From contig NZ_JADPCJ010000006.1 of assembly GCF_015670795.1 (NCBI RefSeq), forward strand, positions 18,830-82,829: 64,000 nt of DNA, read 5' to 3'. The number at the start of each line of letters is the position of its first letter. Position 1 is the first letter of the stretch. Made by a program: the position numbers and the translations under genes. The notes under the pieces were generated by a model, which saw only the letters and a program-made list of their open reading frames with translations, made no database searches and was not told the DNA's origin. This DNA comes from Collinsella aerofaciens. Its GTDB lineage: Bacteria > Actinomycetota > Coriobacteriia > Coriobacteriales > Coriobacteriaceae. Of this stretch, positions 55,114 through 63,880 are shown one piece after another.

Positions 55114-55716
55114 TTAGTCTTTGCAAATAACCTTTGAACCTTCACCATCAATTACAATTCCCTGACGATTGTTAATTGGGCATAGATTCAAATCCGAAAA
55201 CTCAGTTATTATTTTCTCGGTAACTTTCTTAAATGGTGCTGTAAGAAAATGCGGAAGAACATAGAAATCAATCAAATTAAGCCCTGCATCATCTTCTTGT
55301 GAGTAGTCCTCCGGCTTTTCATCCATTTGCTCGATATATTGGATGCTTGGAGCGCATACAATCGCACCTGCCGATTCACCAATCATCAGTTTTCCCTTTG
55401 CCAATTCTTTCTTCAACAGCTCATCCGTTCCCGTTTTACGGAGCTGGTCTATAAGGAAAAAAGAATTTCCGCCGGTAAAATAGATCACATCCGCATCTTC
55501 AAAAAGAGACTGTATCGTTGAATAAGCCTCCGTTGAAATATCAATTTCAGTTACGATTGCTCCCAACTTTTTGAATAATTTTCGAGCCGAGCCGACATAA
55601 CCGGTGTAGCCTTCACGCAGCGAAGCTGTTGGAATAAATGCGACTTTTTTATTTTCAATTTCTTCCTTTATCAGGCTTCCTACACTTGAAAAGTGCGAAC
55701 ATAGAAACAGTTTCAT
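55114..55716 (-). CDS. Peptidase S51 (dipeptidase E-like), low-GC horizontally acquired gene
   Basis: 200 residues from ATG 55716, seven bases after AAGGAG. FTGGNSFFLIDQL near residue 80 and the nucleophile elbow GESAGAIV with Ser115 identify the S51 family of Ser-His-Glu peptidases that cleave Asp-X dipeptides. Base composition is far more AT-rich than the surrounding genes, with A/T-ending codons, pointing to acquisition from a Firmicute-like donor together with the adjacent mobile remnants. It appears intact. Confidence 0.88.
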   Translation of the reverse strand: MKLFLCSHFSSVGSLIKEEIENKKVAFIPTASLREGYTGYVGSARKLFKKLGAIVTEIDISTEAYSTIQSLFEDADVIYFTGGNSFFLIDQLRKTGTDELLKKELAKGKLMIGESAGAIVCAPSIQYIEQMDEKPEDYSQEDDAGLNLIDFYVLPHFLTAPFKKVTEKIITEFSDLNLCPINNRQGIVIDGEGSKVICKD

Positions 55717-56178
55717 CAATATTCTCCTTTATATAAATTCTTATTTGTTGAACTAAGCCGTGTATACCATACTCTCCAATGAAAGAACGCCCTGATATAG
55801 CGTAATTTGCTGTTTTCCTACGTACGTGCGTACACACTCCACAGGAATTCTAAGGGCCCTGCCCCCTTAGCACACGGACTTTGGAACAAAGACTAGTGTG
55901 TTACGCCTTGCCAGAGGTGTACAGGCTCCCGGTACGCACGTACGCAGCAATTGCCATCAATGCGCCATATAAGTGGCGATCAAGTTCGCATAAAGCGACT
56001 TTGGTTCCGCAAAACAAAAGGCAGGATACCATCACCACGATGATACCCTGCCTCTGTTCGTTCCTGTTTACCGTTCCGAGTAGTCCTTCCGCAGAAGTTC
56101 CGATAAACAAAAAACGTACCCGAACCCTTTCTCGTAAAAGAATCGGGTTCGAGTACGAACTGAATGCTGGAGCAATAA
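55717..56178. other. Noncoding accessory segment with inverted repeats
   Basis: No credible gene in about 460 bases of mixed, AT-richer DNA. CGTACGTGCGTAC at 55821-55833 and its exact complement at 55932-55944 form a 13-bp inverted repeat 98 bases apart. A second hairpin at 56019-56053 (AGGCAGG... with ...CCTGCCT) is followed on the minus strand by TTTTGTTTT and looks like a minus-strand terminator. The segment connects the S51 peptidase to the conserved gldA-like gene and probably marks one end of the acquired patch. Confidence 0.5.
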
Positions 56179-56217
56179 AAAACCACCACAAGGGCACTGC
56201 TCCCTTGTGGTGGTTTT
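56179..56217 (-). terminator. Terminator of the glycerol-dehydrogenase-like gene
   Basis: A perfect 16-bp stem (56179-56194 with 56202-56217) and seven-base loop is followed on the minus strand by a T run (TTTTTTATTG). Very strong intrinsic terminator ten bases after the stop codon. Confidence 0.92.
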
Positions 56218-56226
56218 GGGCTAGGC

Positions 56227-57309
56227 CTAGAGCGTGTGGCCGTAGGCGTTGGCGGCCTTGATGGCAGCGGCGAACTTCTTGTCGGTGAAGGGCTCCGGGT
56301 TGCCCTGCTTCCACTCGTTGGTGGCGTGTGCGTACTTGCACAGAGCAGGGATATCGGCCTCGGAAAGCCCGACCTGCTCAAGCGTCACGGGCAGGCCCAT
56401 CTGCTTGTTAAAGGCGGCGTAGCGCTCAAGGTTCTCGGTGTCGCCCGTGTAGGCGAACAACACCAGCACGCCCAGGCTTACGACTTCGCCGTGCAGGTAG
56501 GTGCCCTCACGCGGAATGCTGCAGGTGGCGTTGTAGAACGCGTGCGCCACGCTCGAGTTGTAGTAGTAATCGTTCTGGTTGGTCAGGTTCGAGACATAGC
56601 CCGTGTTGACCACGATGTCGAGCGCGATCTGCTTGACGGCCTCGCTCGACAGATTCTGACGAACGTCCTCAAGACCCTGAACACCGTAGGTAAACAGCGG
56701 CTCGGAACAGGTGTGGGCAAGAGCCAGGCCAAGGCCGGCGGTGTGCTCCAGGTCGCCGGCGCTCGTGGCGTACTCGACTTCGGGCTGCTTGGACAGGGCG
56801 TCGCCCACGCCGGCCCAGAAGTACTCCGCCGGAGCCTCGGCGATGATCTTGGGATTGATGAAGATGTGCGCCGGTCGGTTGGGGTACGAATAGCCCTCGA
56901 GCGATCCATCGTCGTTGTAGACGACGGCAATGGCGGTCGCGGCGGAACAGTTAGAGCAAATCGTCGGCACCGTAAAGACAATCTTCTTGAGCTCGATTGC
57001 CGCTGTCTTGACGGTGTCGAGTGCCTTGCCGCCGCCACAGGCGATAAGCACGTCTGCCTGCTGGCAAGCGGGGGAGTTCACGACCTTGGCGATATTGGCG
57101 CGCGTACTGTTGGTGCCGTAGACGCGCGTCTCCAGAATCTCGACGTCGGTACCTTCAAGCGCCGCCTCGATGCCCGGCAGCGCCGCAGCTAGGGCTCGCT
57201 TGCCGCCAATGATGGCGACCTTGGTCGCTCCGTACTCTGCCAGTGCGGCGGGCAGCTCGGTAAAGCAATCCTCGCCGACGGTATAATCACTCATTCCAAT
57301 CGTGCGCAT
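56227..57309 (-). CDS. gldA: Iron-containing alcohol dehydrogenase, glycerol-dehydrogenase-like
   Basis: 360 residues, ATG at 57309. N-terminal nucleotide-binding part with ACGGGKALDTVK near residue 92 (NAD pyrophosphate loop); metal site formed by the Asp of GVGDALSKQPE near 170 and His in SSVAHAFYNA near 255 and YLHGEVVSLG near 272. Group III iron/zinc ADH fold, closest in motif to glycerol dehydrogenase, though related polyol or glycerol-1-phosphate dehydrogenases cannot be excluded. Single gene with its own terminator, divergent from ileS. Confidence 0.85.
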   Translation of the reverse strand: MRTIGMSDYTVGEDCFTELPAALAEYGATKVAIIGGKRALAAALPGIEAALEGTDVEILETRVYGTNSTRANIAKVVNSPACQQADVLIACGGGKALDTVKTAAIELKKIVFTVPTICSNCSAATAIAVVYNDDGSLEGYSYPNRPAHIFINPKIIAEAPAEYFWAGVGDALSKQPEVEYATSAGDLEHTAGLGLALAHTCSEPLFTYGVQGLEDVRQNLSSEAVKQIALDIVVNTGYVSNLTNQNDYYYNSSVAHAFYNATCSIPREGTYLHGEVVSLGVLVLFAYTGDTENLERYAAFNKQMGLPVTLEQVGLSEADIPALCKYAHATNEWKQGNPEPFTDKKFAAAIKAANAYGHTL

Positions 57310-57430
57310 GGCAACCTTCTTTCTTTCGATAAAGTGCTTTCAGGTATTTTGCTCCTAGAGAAGGTCCACAGCCGCGAGAAATTTCGAACGTATAAAACCA
57401 GTGTTGAGGGTTTTTCGCCGGCGCGGAACG

Positions 57431-57439
57431 TGCTAGCAT
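57431..57439 (+). promoter_or_regulatory. Extended -10 promoter of the ileS T-box transcript
   Basis: TGCTAGCAT at 57431-57439 (TGn plus TAGCAT). The -35 region is poor. Transcription would start near 57447, just before the T-box stem I. Confidence 0.55.
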
Positions 57440-57451
57440 ACTCCGCATAAG

Positions 57452-57752
57452 CGTTGATGGGGACGAGTAGTCGGCCGTCCGCATGTTACAGAGAGCGGGG
57501 AGCGCTGAGAACCCGTGCATGCGACCGATGAAAATCACCCCGGAGCTGCGGTCCCAACGGACGCGTCGCACAGGCTCGTCTTAGTAGATATCGCCGAGAT
57601 GGTCGTCGATACAGGCCAGCCGAGTAACGGATGCGAGCGCGCGAATACGCGGGCGAGGGCATCTAAGCTGGGTGGTTAAACGAAGAGCTTTTGCGGGCGT
57701 ACAGTCCGTTTTGTGGCGCTTCGTCCCAGCTTGTAGGGACGGGCGCTTTTTT
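57452..57752 (+). promoter_or_regulatory. T-box riboswitch (Ile) controlling ileS
   Basis: Stem I elements AGAGAGCGGGG at 57492-57500 region and GCTGAGAACCC, then GATGAAAATCACC with the specifier codon ATC (Ile) at 57534-57536. The antiterminator holds GGGTGGTTAAACG at 57670-57682, which can pair CGAAG with CTTCG near 57720. The competing terminator (57716-57727 with 57736-57746) is followed by six T. Uncharged tRNA-Ile would stabilise the antiterminator and allow ileS transcription. Confidence 0.85.
57716..57752 (+). terminator. Regulated terminator of the ileS T-box
   Basis: CGTCCC at 57722-57727 pairs with GGGACG at 57736-57741, with additional GC pairs outside across a two-base internal loop, followed by TTTTTT at 57747-57752. 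The CGTCCC side is also the 3' part of the antiterminator, the classical mutually exclusive arrangement. Confidence 0.85.
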
Positions 57753-57795
57753 GGTGCCCAACGGGCGTGCGCGCCCACGACATGAAAGGGGTACC

Positions 57796-60597
57796 GTGGC
57801 AAACGAGTACAAGCAGACGATGAATCTGCCCAAGACCGGTTTTCCCATGCGTGCCGGTCTTTCCAAGTCCGAGCCCAAGCGACTCAAGGACTGGCAGGAC
57901 AACAAGGTCTACGAGCAGGTTCTGAAGAAGAACGAGGGTCACAAGAAGTTCGTGCTGCACGACGGCCCTCCGTACGCCAACGGCCCGATCCACATCGGCC
58001 ACGCCATGAACAAGATCTCCAAGGACATGATCAACCGTTACTGGATGATGCAGGGCTATGAGGTTCCCTATGTCCCCGGTTGGGACTGCCATGGCCAGCC
58101 GATCGAGCATAAGGTCGAGGAGAAGCTCGGCACCGAGAAGTTCAACCAGACCTCCACGGCTAAGATCCGCGAGCTTTGCAACAAGTTCGCTGTCGAGAAC
58201 ATCGAGCTGCAGAAGGCCGGCTTCCGTCGCCTGGGCGTGCTCGGCGATTGGGACAACCCCTATCTGACGCTCTATCACCAGCATGACGCCGCCGACATCG
58301 AGGTTTTCAAGGCCATGTTCGACAAGGGCATGATCTATCGCGGTCACAAGCCCGTCCACTGGTGCAAGCACTGCCATACCGCACTTGCTGAGGCCGAGAT
58401 TGAGTACTCCGACGAGACGAGCCCGTCCATCTTCGTGCGCTTTGAGATGACCTCCAAGCCCGCCGGCCTCGAGAACTTCGACGGCCCGGTTGACTTTATC
58501 ATCTGGACGACCACGCCGTGGACCATCCCCTCCGACCAGGCAGTTTCTCTCAAGCCCGGTGCCGCCTACGTCGCCGTTGAGCACGACGGCCGCGCCGAGG
58601 TCATGCTCGAGGACCTGGCTCCCAAGTGCTGCGAGGAGTTTGGCTGGGAGTACACCCCGGTTGTGGTCGACGGCAAGCCCTATGTGGTTCCCGCCGAGAC
58701 CTTCCATCACATTCACTATAAGCAGCCGATCTTTGACGGTGTTGAGGGCGTGGCACTGTTGGCCGATTACGTCGGTGTCGATGACGGTACCGGTATCGTC
58801 CACAACTCGCCCGGTCACGGCGTCGACGACTACTTCGCCTGCCTCAAGGAGGGCATCACCGACATTTGCATGCCGGTCGATGACGACGGCAAGTTCTACA
58901 CCGGCGAGGAGTTTGGCACCGGCGGCCCCTTCAGCGGCATGGATACCGACGAGGCCAACCCGCACATCATCGAGTTCCTGCGCGAGCGCGGCACCCTGGT
59001 CCTCGAGAAGAAGATCACGCACAGCTATCCGCACTGCTGGCGCTGCAAGCACCCGGTGCTCTTCCGTGCTACCGACCAGTGGTTCGTCTCGATGGACAAG
59101 ACCGGTCTGCGCGAGCAGGCTGGCAAAGAGGTCCGCGAGAACGTCAAGTGGTATCCAGCTCACGCCGCCAACCGCATCGGCGCCATGGTCGAGCAGCGTC
59201 CCGACTGGTGCATCAGCCGTCAGCGCAACTGGGGCGTGCCTATCCCCAGCTACACTTGCGCCGACTGCGGCGAGAAGGTCATGAACGACGCCACGCTCGA
59301 CGCCGTCATCAAGCTCTTCCACGAGAAGGGCTCCGACGCCTGGTTCACCGACGCTCCCGAGAGTTACCTGGGCGAGGCTTGCGTTTGCCCCAAGTGTGGC
59401 GGCCATCACCTCAAGGCTGATAAGGACATTCTCGACGTGTGGTGGGACTCCGGCGTGTCCTGGAAGGCCGTCTGCGAGTATCGACCCGAGCTTGAGTACC
59501 CGGCTGACGTGTATCTCGAGGGCTCCGACCAGCATCGCGGTTGGTTCCAGAGCTCGCTGCTCACCTCGGTGGGTGCCAACGGCCATGCTCCGTACAAGGC
59601 GGTCGTCTCGCAGGGCTTCACGCTCGATGGCCAGGGCCGCAAGATGTCCAAGTCGCTCGGCAACGTCATCGACCCCAACAAGGTCTGCGACGAGATGGGC
59701 GCTGACATCATCCGTCTGTGGGTTGCCTCCGTCGACACCAGCTCCGACGTCTCCATCGACCATGAGATTCTCGCTCGTACGTCCGATGCCTACCGTCGTT
59801 TCCGCAACACGCTGCGCTTCCTGCTCTCTGAGCTCGAGGGTCAGTTTGAGCCCGAGACCGACGGCGTCGCCTTTGCCGACTTGCTGCCGCTCGACAAGCT
59901 CATGGTTGCCCGCCTGACTCAGGTCCAGGCCGAGGTCGACGATGCTTACGCCAGCTACGAGTTCCCGCGCGCCTACCGTGCGCTCTACGACTTCGTGGTT
60001 ACTGAGCTCTCCAACGTGTACCTCGACGCCCTGAAGGACCGTCTGTACTGCGACAAGCCCGGCTCGCTCGAGCGCCGCAGCGCCCAGACCGTGCTGGCCG
60101 AGCTCTTCTCGATGCTCATGCGCGACCTGCAGCCGATCCTGTCCTACACGGTCGACGAGGCCATGGCCTATGCGCCCGCCGGCTGCGTCGATCACCAGAA
60201 GTACGCCGCGCTACTCGATTGGTACAAGTCGCCCATCACGGTCGACGAGGCCAATGAGTTCGAGGGCGTGCTCGAGGCTTCGCTCGAGCTCCGTAGCGCC
60301 GTGACCAAGGCCCTTGAGGATGCCCGTTCTGCCGGCACCTTCACTAAGAGCCAGCAGGTCCGCGTCAAGGCGGTCGTTCCTGCCGAGATGTACGCGCTGC
60401 TGACCGGCGACAAGGCCGTCGACCTGGCTGAGTTCTACATCGTCTCCGATGTTGAGCTGACCCCGGGCGAGGAACTCTCCGTTGCCATCGAGGCAGCCGA
60501 GGGCGAGTGCTGCGACCGTTGCTGGAACTACCGCACCACCGTCGGCGAGTACAACGGCCACGCGCATATCTGCAAGCGCTGCGCGAATGCCCTGTAG
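57796..60597 (+). CDS. ileS: Isoleucyl-tRNA synthetase
   Basis: 933 residues from GTG 57796, five bases after AAAGGGG. HIGH motif in PYANGPIHIGHAMNK near residue 58, editing CP1 domain with WTTTPWTIPSDQAV, KMSKS in GRKMSKSLGNV near 615, and a C-terminal zinc-binding end with CCDRCWNYRTT and CKRCANAL. Bacterial-type IleRS, full length. Regulated by the upstream Ile T-box. Confidence 0.97.
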   Translation: MANEYKQTMNLPKTGFPMRAGLSKSEPKRLKDWQDNKVYEQVLKKNEGHKKFVLHDGPPYANGPIHIGHAMNKISKDMINRYWMMQGYEVPYVPGWDCHGQPIEHKVEEKLGTEKFNQTSTAKIRELCNKFAVENIELQKAGFRRLGVLGDWDNPYLTLYHQHDAADIEVFKAMFDKGMIYRGHKPVHWCKHCHTALAEAEIEYSDETSPSIFVRFEMTSKPAGLENFDGPVDFIIWTTTPWTIPSDQAVSLKPGAAYVAVEHDGRAEVMLEDLAPKCCEEFGWEYTPVVVDGKPYVVPAETFHHIHYKQPIFDGVEGVALLADYVGVDDGTGIVHNSPGHGVDDYFACLKEGITDICMPVDDDGKFYTGEEFGTGGPFSGMDTDEANPHIIEFLRERGTLVLEKKITHSYPHCWRCKHPVLFRATDQWFVSMDKTGLREQAGKEVRENVKWYPAHAANRIGAMVEQRPDWCISRQRNWGVPIPSYTCADCGEKVMNDATLDAVIKLFHEKGSDAWFTDAPESYLGEACVCPKCGGHHLKADKDILDVWWDSGVSWKAVCEYRPELEYPADVYLEGSDQHRGWFQSSLLTSVGANGHAPYKAVVSQGFTLDGQGRKMSKSLGNVIDPNKVCDEMGADIIRLWVASVDTSSDVSIDHEILARTSDAYRRFRNTLRFLLSELEGQFEPETDGVAFADLLPLDKLMVARLTQVQAEVDDAYASYEFPRAYRALYDFVVTELSNVYLDALKDRLYCDKPGSLERRSAQTVLAELFSMLMRDLQPILSYTVDEAMAYAPAGCVDHQKYAALLDWYKSPITVDEANEFEGVLEASLELRSAVTKALEDARSAGTFTKSQQVRVKAVVPAEMYALLTGDKAVDLAEFYIVSDVELTPGEELSVAIEAAEGECCDRCWNYRTTVGEYNGHAHICKRCANAL

Positions 60598-60625
60598 GTC
60601 CGCCGTTCTTCCGAACGGCGGACCT
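60596..60625 (+). terminator. Hairpin overlapping the ileS stop codon
   Basis: A perfect 13-bp stem (60596-60608 with 60613-60625) with TTCC loop that includes the last two bases of the TAG stop. No T-tract follows; it may stabilise the mRNA 3' end. Confidence 0.55.
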
Positions 60626-60671
60626 GCCGACGCTGCGCGGGCCGCATTTGGACAATCTGACGTTCAATTTC

Positions 60672-60706
60672 AAGGGCGCGACCGAAAGGTCAGCGCCCTT
60701 TCATTT
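60672..60706 (+). terminator. Terminator between ileS and lspA
   Basis: AAGGGCGC at 60672-60679 pairs with GCGCCCTT at 60693-60700; after a bulged A, GACC pairs with GGTC around a GAAA tetraloop. TTCATTTC follows. Confidence 0.75.
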
Positions 60707-60860
60707 CACGTCACCTTGTCTCAAATGCGACCCGCTCGCTCATTTATGCTCTACCTGCGGTGTTTCCGTTCTTGGGAGATTTGTCGCTTCTTGCTTGCGG
60801 CAATGTATGATTATCTACTGCGTTAAACGGCATTTGATTATCTGAGGGTAGGGGATTGAT

Positions 60861-61460
60861 TTGGGTCGTGCTGGGGGTATGACGCCGCCTTTGCGTTGGC
60901 GGTTGGGTGTTGCTGGTGGTGTGGCACTGGTTGTGCTGCTCGTTGACCAGCTGACCAAGCTTGCGGTTCGTGCCGTGGGCGACGCTTTACATGTGACCGT
61001 CATCCCCGGTGTCATCGACTTTATTTTTGTCCGCAATATCGGTGCTGCCTTTAGCATGGGCGAGGGGCATGGCATCGCGTTTGCCGTGCTGGCGTTGGCG
61101 GTTATTATCGCTATCGCCGTGTACCTCGTTCGTGCATCCCAGCTCGCCCATCTTGAGGTTGTGGGCATGGCTATGGTCGCGGGCGGCGCTATCGGCAACG
61201 CGATCGATCGCCTTGTCTTTGGCTTCGTGACCGATTTTATTGCCACCACCTTCATCGACTTCCCCGTCTTTAACGTGGCCGATATCGGCATCACCGTAGG
61301 TGTCGCGCTTGCCCTCATCGGCTACATGTTCTTGAGCCCTGCGGCCCGTGATGTCGACGCGACTGCCGAGCTCAATGCCCGTGATGAGGCCCGCGCCAAG
61401 CGCAAAGCCAAGCAGCGTGGGGAGCGTGCCCGCAAGATCCGCGAAAGGAATGAGCGCTAA
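60861..61460 (+). CDS. lspA: Lipoprotein signal peptidase
   Basis: 199 residues from TTG 60861 with GAGGGTAGGGG as ribosome site; ATG 60879 has no spacing for one. Four membrane segments and the family blocks VDQLTKL, RNIGAAFSMG, GGAIGNAIDRLVFG and FPVFNVADIGITVG; the two Asp (in AIDR and VADI) form the aspartyl protease dyad. Cleaves prolipoproteins such as the CotH-like lipoprotein in this window. A Lys/Arg-rich cytoplasmic tail follows. The stop overlaps the next start (TAATG). Confidence 0.96.
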   Translation: MGRAGGMTPPLRWRLGVAGGVALVVLLVDQLTKLAVRAVGDALHVTVIPGVIDFIFVRNIGAAFSMGEGHGIAFAVLALAVIIAIAVYLVRASQLAHLEVVGMAMVAGGAIGNAIDRLVFGFVTDFIATTFIDFPVFNVADIGITVGVALALIGYMFLSPAARDVDATAELNARDEARAKRKAKQRGERARKIRERNER

Positions 61461-62473
61461 TGGCCGACATCCATATTCTTGTTGCCGACGATTGCTCTGG
61501 CCAGCGTCTCGACGCCTTTCTGGGTGCCAACGACGGCTGCCCCACGCGCTCTGCCTGCGCGCATCTGATCGAGGGCGGCGCCGTAATCGTGAACGGCGAG
61601 ACCTGTTTGTCAAAAAAGTATGCCGTACGCGCCGGTGACCGCATCTCGGTTGACCTGCCCGAGCCTCACGATCCGACTGACGTGATTCCCGAGGCCATTC
61701 CCCTCGATATCCGCTACGAGGACGATTACCTCATCGTGCTCTCCAAGCAGCGGGGCCTTGTGTGCCATCCCGCCCATGGCCACGAGAGCGGCACGCTTGC
61801 GAACGCTCTGGTCTATCACTGTGGCATCGACCATCTTGGTACCGTGCAGGGTGAGGACCGCCCCGGGATCGTACATCGTTTGGATCGCGATACCTCGGGC
61901 CTCATGCTTGCGGCAAAGGACGACGACACGCAGCGCGCGCTTCAAAATCTCATTCGCACGCGTACGCTCGACCGCCGCTATATCACGCTTGTCCACGGGC
62001 ACATCGCCATGGACGAGGGCACCATCAATACCGGTATCGCCCGTTCCACGCGCGACCGCGTCAAGATGGCGGTTTCGGACGACCCCTTTGCCCGTCAGGC
62101 CATTACGACCTTTAAGGTACTCGAGCGCTTTGATTCCACGCGCTTTGACGATGGTTATACGCTCGTCGAGTGCCACCTGTTTACGGGCCGCACACATCAG
62201 ATTCGCGTGCATATGCGCCATATCAACCACGCCTGCGTGGGCGATCCGCTCTACGGCAAGTGCGATGCACGCGCCGATCAGGGTCTGACCAGGCAATTCC
62301 TTCATTCCTGGCGTGTTGCATTCGACCATCCCGTGACGGGGGAGCGCATTGAGTGCCGCGACGAGCTACCGTGGGATCTCGCCGCGGTTCTTGACGACCT
62401 GGCCCCGCGCTCGCTTGGCCGCACCGCTGCCGGCGACGAAATAGTTCCGCAGCTCGGTCTGCTCGAAGCCTAG
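61460..62473 (+). CDS. RluA-family pseudouridine synthase
   Basis: 337 residues, ATG at 61460. N-terminal S4 RNA-binding domain (QRLDAFLGAND to VNGETCLSKKYAVRAGDRI) and catalytic domain with HRLDRDTSGLMLAAK near residue 143 (catalytic Asp), TGRTHQIRVHMRHINHACVGDPLY near 248. RluD/YlyB type acting on 23S rRNA or tRNA. Stands after lspA as in most Gram-positive genomes. Confidence 0.94.
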   Translation: MADIHILVADDCSGQRLDAFLGANDGCPTRSACAHLIEGGAVIVNGETCLSKKYAVRAGDRISVDLPEPHDPTDVIPEAIPLDIRYEDDYLIVLSKQRGLVCHPAHGHESGTLANALVYHCGIDHLGTVQGEDRPGIVHRLDRDTSGLMLAAKDDDTQRALQNLIRTRTLDRRYITLVHGHIAMDEGTINTGIARSTRDRVKMAVSDDPFARQAITTFKVLERFDSTRFDDGYTLVECHLFTGRTHQIRVHMRHINHACVGDPLYGKCDARADQGLTRQFLHSWRVAFDHPVTGERIECRDELPWDLAAVLDDLAPRSLGRTAAGDEIVPQLGLLEA

Positions 62474-62555
62474 CCAGTATTAGGTGGTTTCTTGAACTCG
62501 GTAAGCCTGCGGTAAGATATACGGTTGTTTACGTAACGCGTTCTCGGGAGCCTGT

Positions 62556-63851
62556 ATGCTCGCCTTTTTACAAACCAACACACCCATCGTGATCTTCAAC
62601 CAGATTGTTGTCACGCTGCTCACGGTCTGCTTTCTGTACCAGGTGGTCTTCTTTGTCATTGGCGCTCTTCGTGGCGAGGTCGCGCCTCCCAAGGCCAAAA
62701 AACTTCACCGCTATGCCTTCTTCATTGCTGCGCATAACGAGGAAGCCGTAATTGCCAATCTCGTACGCTCCATCAAGGACCAGGACTATCCGTCCGAGCT
62801 TATCGAGGTCTTCGTGGTCGCCGACGCCTGCACCGACAACACGGCGCAGCTCGCGCGCGAGGCAGGCGCCATCGTTTATGAGCGCAACGACCTAGCCCGC
62901 AAGGGTAAGAGCTGGGTCATGGACTTTGGTTTCGATCGCATTCTCAACGAGTATCCCGACACGTTTGAGGGCTACTTTATCTTCGATGCCGATAACGTCA
63001 TCTCCCGCGATTACGTCTCCAAGATGAATGATGCCTTTGACCAGGGCTTCCATGTGGTCACGAGCTATCGTAACTCCAAGAACTTCGGCAGCTCGTGGAT
63101 CTCGGCGGCTAATGCTACGTGGTATCTGCGCGAGGCGCGCTTCCTTAACAATGCGCGTAATATCTGCAAGACTTCCTGCGCTGTATCGGGTTCGGGCTAT
63201 CTCATTTCTGCCAGTGTTATCGAGGGCATGCACGGCTGGCAGTTCCACACGCTGACTGAGGACATTCAGTTCACCACGTTCTGCGCTATCCATGGCATTC
63301 GCATTGGCTATGCGCCGGCGGAGTTCTTTGACGAACAGCCCGTGACGTTTAAGGCGTCCTGGAAGCAGCGTATGCGCTGGACCAAGGGCTTCTACCAGGT
63401 GTTCTTTACCTACGGTAAGCACTTGGTCAAGTCGACGTTCCGCTATCATCGCTTTGCCGCCTACGACATGTTCATGACGATCGCCCCGGGTATGCTGCTA
63501 TCGCTGATCTCGATGCTCGCTAATGCGACGTTCTTGATTGTGGGTGGCCTTTCGCATGGTTTCTTGGCTACCGAAGTCGAGATGCAGGCGTGCGCCGCTT
63601 CGCTCATTATGACCTTCGCCATGATGTATCAGACCTTCTTTATCCTGGCGCTGCTCACGACTATCTTTGAGTACAAGCACATTCACTGCGCGCAAAAGTG
63701 GCGTCTGGTGACTAACCTGTTTACCTTCCCGATTTTTATGTTCAGCTATATCCCCATCACGGTGGCCGCGCTGTTCCTGAAGGTCGACTGGGTTCCTACC
63801 CAGCATGCCGTAAACGTCACCCTCGACGAGGTCATGCAAGGCGCCAAATAA
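62556..63851 (+). CDS. Processive GT2 glycosyltransferase with membrane domain
   Basis: 431 residues, ATG at 62556 after CGGGAG. One N-terminal membrane segment (about 10-35), a GT-A domain with HNEEAVIANLV, FIFDADNVISRDY near residue 145 (DxD-type metal site), TEDIQFT near 234 (acid/base) and QRMRWTKGFYQ near 269 (QxxRW of processive synthases), then three to four C-terminal membrane segments from about 305. Topology matches PgaC/IcaA- or cellulose/hyaluronan-synthase-like enzymes. Product not deducible; monocistronic. Confidence 0.9.
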   Translation: MLAFLQTNTPIVIFNQIVVTLLTVCFLYQVVFFVIGALRGEVAPPKAKKLHRYAFFIAAHNEEAVIANLVRSIKDQDYPSELIEVFVVADACTDNTAQLAREAGAIVYERNDLARKGKSWVMDFGFDRILNEYPDTFEGYFIFDADNVISRDYVSKMNDAFDQGFHVVTSYRNSKNFGSSWISAANATWYLREARFLNNARNICKTSCAVSGSGYLISASVIEGMHGWQFHTLTEDIQFTTFCAIHGIRIGYAPAEFFDEQPVTFKASWKQRMRWTKGFYQVFFTYGKHLVKSTFRYHRFAAYDMFMTIAPGMLLSLISMLANATFLIVGGLSHGFLATEVEMQACAASLIMTFAMMYQTFFILALLTTIFEYKHIHCAQKWRLVTNLFTFPIFMFSYIPITVAALFLKVDWVPTQHAVNVTLDEVMQGAK

Positions 63852-63880
63852 CCACCACCAAAACCACCGCAAAGGGGACT

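Noticed and set aside
55901..56341. 146-codon minus-strand ORF across the gldA end
   Set aside because: It overlaps the strong gldA terminator and the gldA 3' end in another frame, and has no family resemblance.
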